Under the pieces are notes generated by a model. It was given only the letters and a program-made list of their open reading frames with translations. It did not search any database and was not told where the DNA came from. From UBA2231 sp964415175 (GTDB lineage Bacteria; Elusimicrobiota; Elusimicrobia; Elusimicrobiales; UBA9959): DNA of 64,000 nucleotides. The stretch is taken from positions 1 through 64,000 of the forward strand of contig CAYPYG010000009.1 of NCBI GenBank assembly GCA_964415175.1. The letters run 5' to 3'. The translations under genes were made by a program, and so were the position numbers. Below, piece by piece: positions 62,919-64,000 of this stretch. Within the stretch, counting starts at the first letter, position 1; every line of letters starts with the position of its first letter.

Positions 62919-64000
62919 AACTGCACCTGAAAGTGATGCTCTTCGCCCTGGCGCTGATAGGCGGCGCGCTGGCGGCCAGCATCTATTTTTCCCGCGCCGC
63001 GGTCTCCGAGGCGATAAGCGCGCAAATAGCCGAAGCGGGACAGATCGCGGCGACCGGGATGTTCCCCGCCCTGCGGAAGGCGCTGAACGCGCGCAGCGAG
63101 GCGGAAGGTCTCAAGGTCCTGCACGACTTCTCGCGCAGGACCGGCGCGCTCTACGCGGCCCTGGTCCTCGCCGACGGACGGGTCGTGGCCCATACCAACG
63201 TGGCGCTGACCGGCGCTTCGCTCTACGACCCGCTGCTCTCCAGGGCGGTCTGGAGCGGGGAGATCTCTTTCCTCCGCGCCTCCGCCGGCGGGGAGGGTTT
63301 CCGGGAAGAGACCGTCGAGACCGTGATCCCCGTCCCCTACGAACCCGCTCCCTCCGGAGAATCCCTCATCTTCGAGGGCATCCCGGAGAAGGACAAGTTC
63401 GCCGGCTTCCTGCGCGCCGCCCTTCCCCTGGCCCCGGCGAAGAAGGCCGAGGCCGACATCGGCTTCAAGCTGATGATCCTGGCGCTGGCCATCTCCGCCG
63501 CGGCGTTGGCCATCTCCGCTCTCTTCATCAGGCTGATACTGCGCCAGGTCGCGCTGCTGGGCGAAGGGATGATGAAAGTGCGCGCGGGCGACTACAACGT
63601 CTCCGTACCCGTGGTCTCGCGCGACGAACTGGGGGAAGCGGCCGAAAGTTTCAACAAGCTCAGCCGCGGCCTCGCGGAGACGACGGTCTCGAAAGAACAC
63701 CTCGATTCCCTGATAGAGAGCATGCCGGACCCGGTGATCATAGCCGGGCAGGACGGCGGGATCATCCGGGCGAACAGGGCGGCGGTCCTCTTCTCGGGCT
63801 ATGACTTCAGAGGACCGGAGCCCGTGGCCCTCCGCGCCATGCTGGAGCCCGAAGCGGCGGGAGCGCCCCATCCCTGCGATCTGCTGGAGAAAGGCGCGCA
63901 CATACGCGAACTGGACCTCTTGCTGGTGGCCAGCGACGGACGCCGCAGACCCGCCATGCTCTCGGCCGCGCCGGCCGGGGACCAGCTGGTCGTGGTGCTC
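62915..64000 (+). CDS. HAMP/PAS membrane sensor protein (probable histidine kinase), 3' end outside the window
   Basis: Open to the window edge; 362 codons are visible. TM1 is VMLFALALIGGALAASIYF, then a periplasmic region of about 160 residues (FSRRTGALYAALVLADGRVV, a dCache/sCache-like strand pattern), TM2 MILALAISAAALAISALFI at about 190-210. A HAMP linker follows (GEGMMKVRAGDYNVSVPVVS, RDELGEAAESFNKL), then a PAS domain from about residue 270 (LDSLIESMPDPVIIAGQDG). The catalytic output domain is beyond 64000, so kinase versus diguanylate cyclase cannot be decided. ATGA overlap with the binding protein implies joint function. Confidence 0.8.
   Translation, partial: MKLHLKVMLFALALIGGALAASIYFSRAAVSEAISAQIAEAGQIAATGMFPALRKALNARSEAEGLKVLHDFSRRTGALYAALVLADGRVVAHTNVALTGASLYDPLLSRAVWSGEISFLRASAGGEGFREETVETVIPVPYEPAPSGESLIFEGIPEKDKFAGFLRAALPLAPAKKAEADIGFKLMILALAISAAALAISALFIRLILRQVALLGEGMMKVRAGDYNVSVPVVSRDELGEAAESFNKLSRGLAETTVSKEHLDSLIESMPDPVIIAGQDGGIIRANRAAVLFSGYDFRGPEPVALRAMLEPEAAGAPHPCDLLEKGAHIRELDLLLVASDGRRRPAMLSAAPAGDQLVVVL

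Overview
The window is about 64 kb of GC-rich (roughly two thirds G+C) bacterial chromosome, densely packed with genes on both strands and with little intergenic DNA. It reads as a diderm anaerobic heterotroph. There are outer-membrane proteins (TolC, TonB receptor, PorV/PorQ-type barrel), many lipoprotein and secretory signal peptides, pyruvate:ferredoxin oxidoreductase and an NfnAB-type ferredoxin/NAD(P)H enzyme. Frequent ATA codons despite the high GC, together with the PorV-like, LPP20-like and DUF3015/DUF4105 genes, make me favour Elusimicrobiota or a neighbouring phylum. That placement is inference, because the window has no rRNA.

Layout. 0.1-7.5 kb: HEAT-repeat protein, large secreted M4-type metallopeptidase with a C-terminal FlgD/T9SS-type-A-like domain, PorV/PorQ-like barrel, two LPP20/FlgT-like lipoproteins. 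7.5-15.5 kb: FecR-domain protein, lipid kinase, AmrS radical SAM enzyme, era, PPC/DUF296 protein, class II aldolase, BaiN-type flavoprotein, small secreted protein. 15.5-26.3 kb: Pit phosphate transporter with DUF47 partner, pepT, TolC-RND efflux pair, esterase-like lipoprotein, DUF4105 and DUF3015 proteins. 26.3-33.4 kb: redox island (nfnA, nfnB, unknown membrane protein, PFOR). 33.4-42.4 kb: tandem secreted paralogues of unknown family, DnaJ-like chaperone, PAS protein, a tRNA-Asn gene interrupted by a group I intron carrying an HNH endonuclease, ssb, M28 peptidase, two endonuclease I paralogues, MarC protein. 42.5-46.9 kb: two DEAD-box helicases and a beta-CASP metallo-beta-lactamase. 46.9-53.0 kb: two carotenoid desaturase-type genes around an aldehyde dehydrogenase, then a permease. 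53.0-59.8 kb: phospholipase D-like protein, acetyltransferase, PerM family, Mpv17-like membrane protein and a glycerol-3-phosphate oxidation-type operon containing an unlisted 41-residue gene. 59.8-64 kb: TonB receptor, ABC-type periplasmic binding protein and a HAMP/PAS sensor that runs off the end.

Most notable observations: (1) the split tRNA-Asn(GUU), whose 533-nt intron shows P1, P7 and core signatures of a group I ribozyme and encodes an HNH enzyme; (2) a palindrome TTGAC-N4-GTCAA, the FNR/FixK type of site, found five times exactly, each copy next to the start of a gene for a secreted protein; (3) repeated TANNNT-N6/7-ATG architecture, which suggests leaderless transcripts; (4) a T9SS-like cargo domain encoded just before a PorV-like gene. 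Three genes carry apparent single-base deletions that may be sequence errors.
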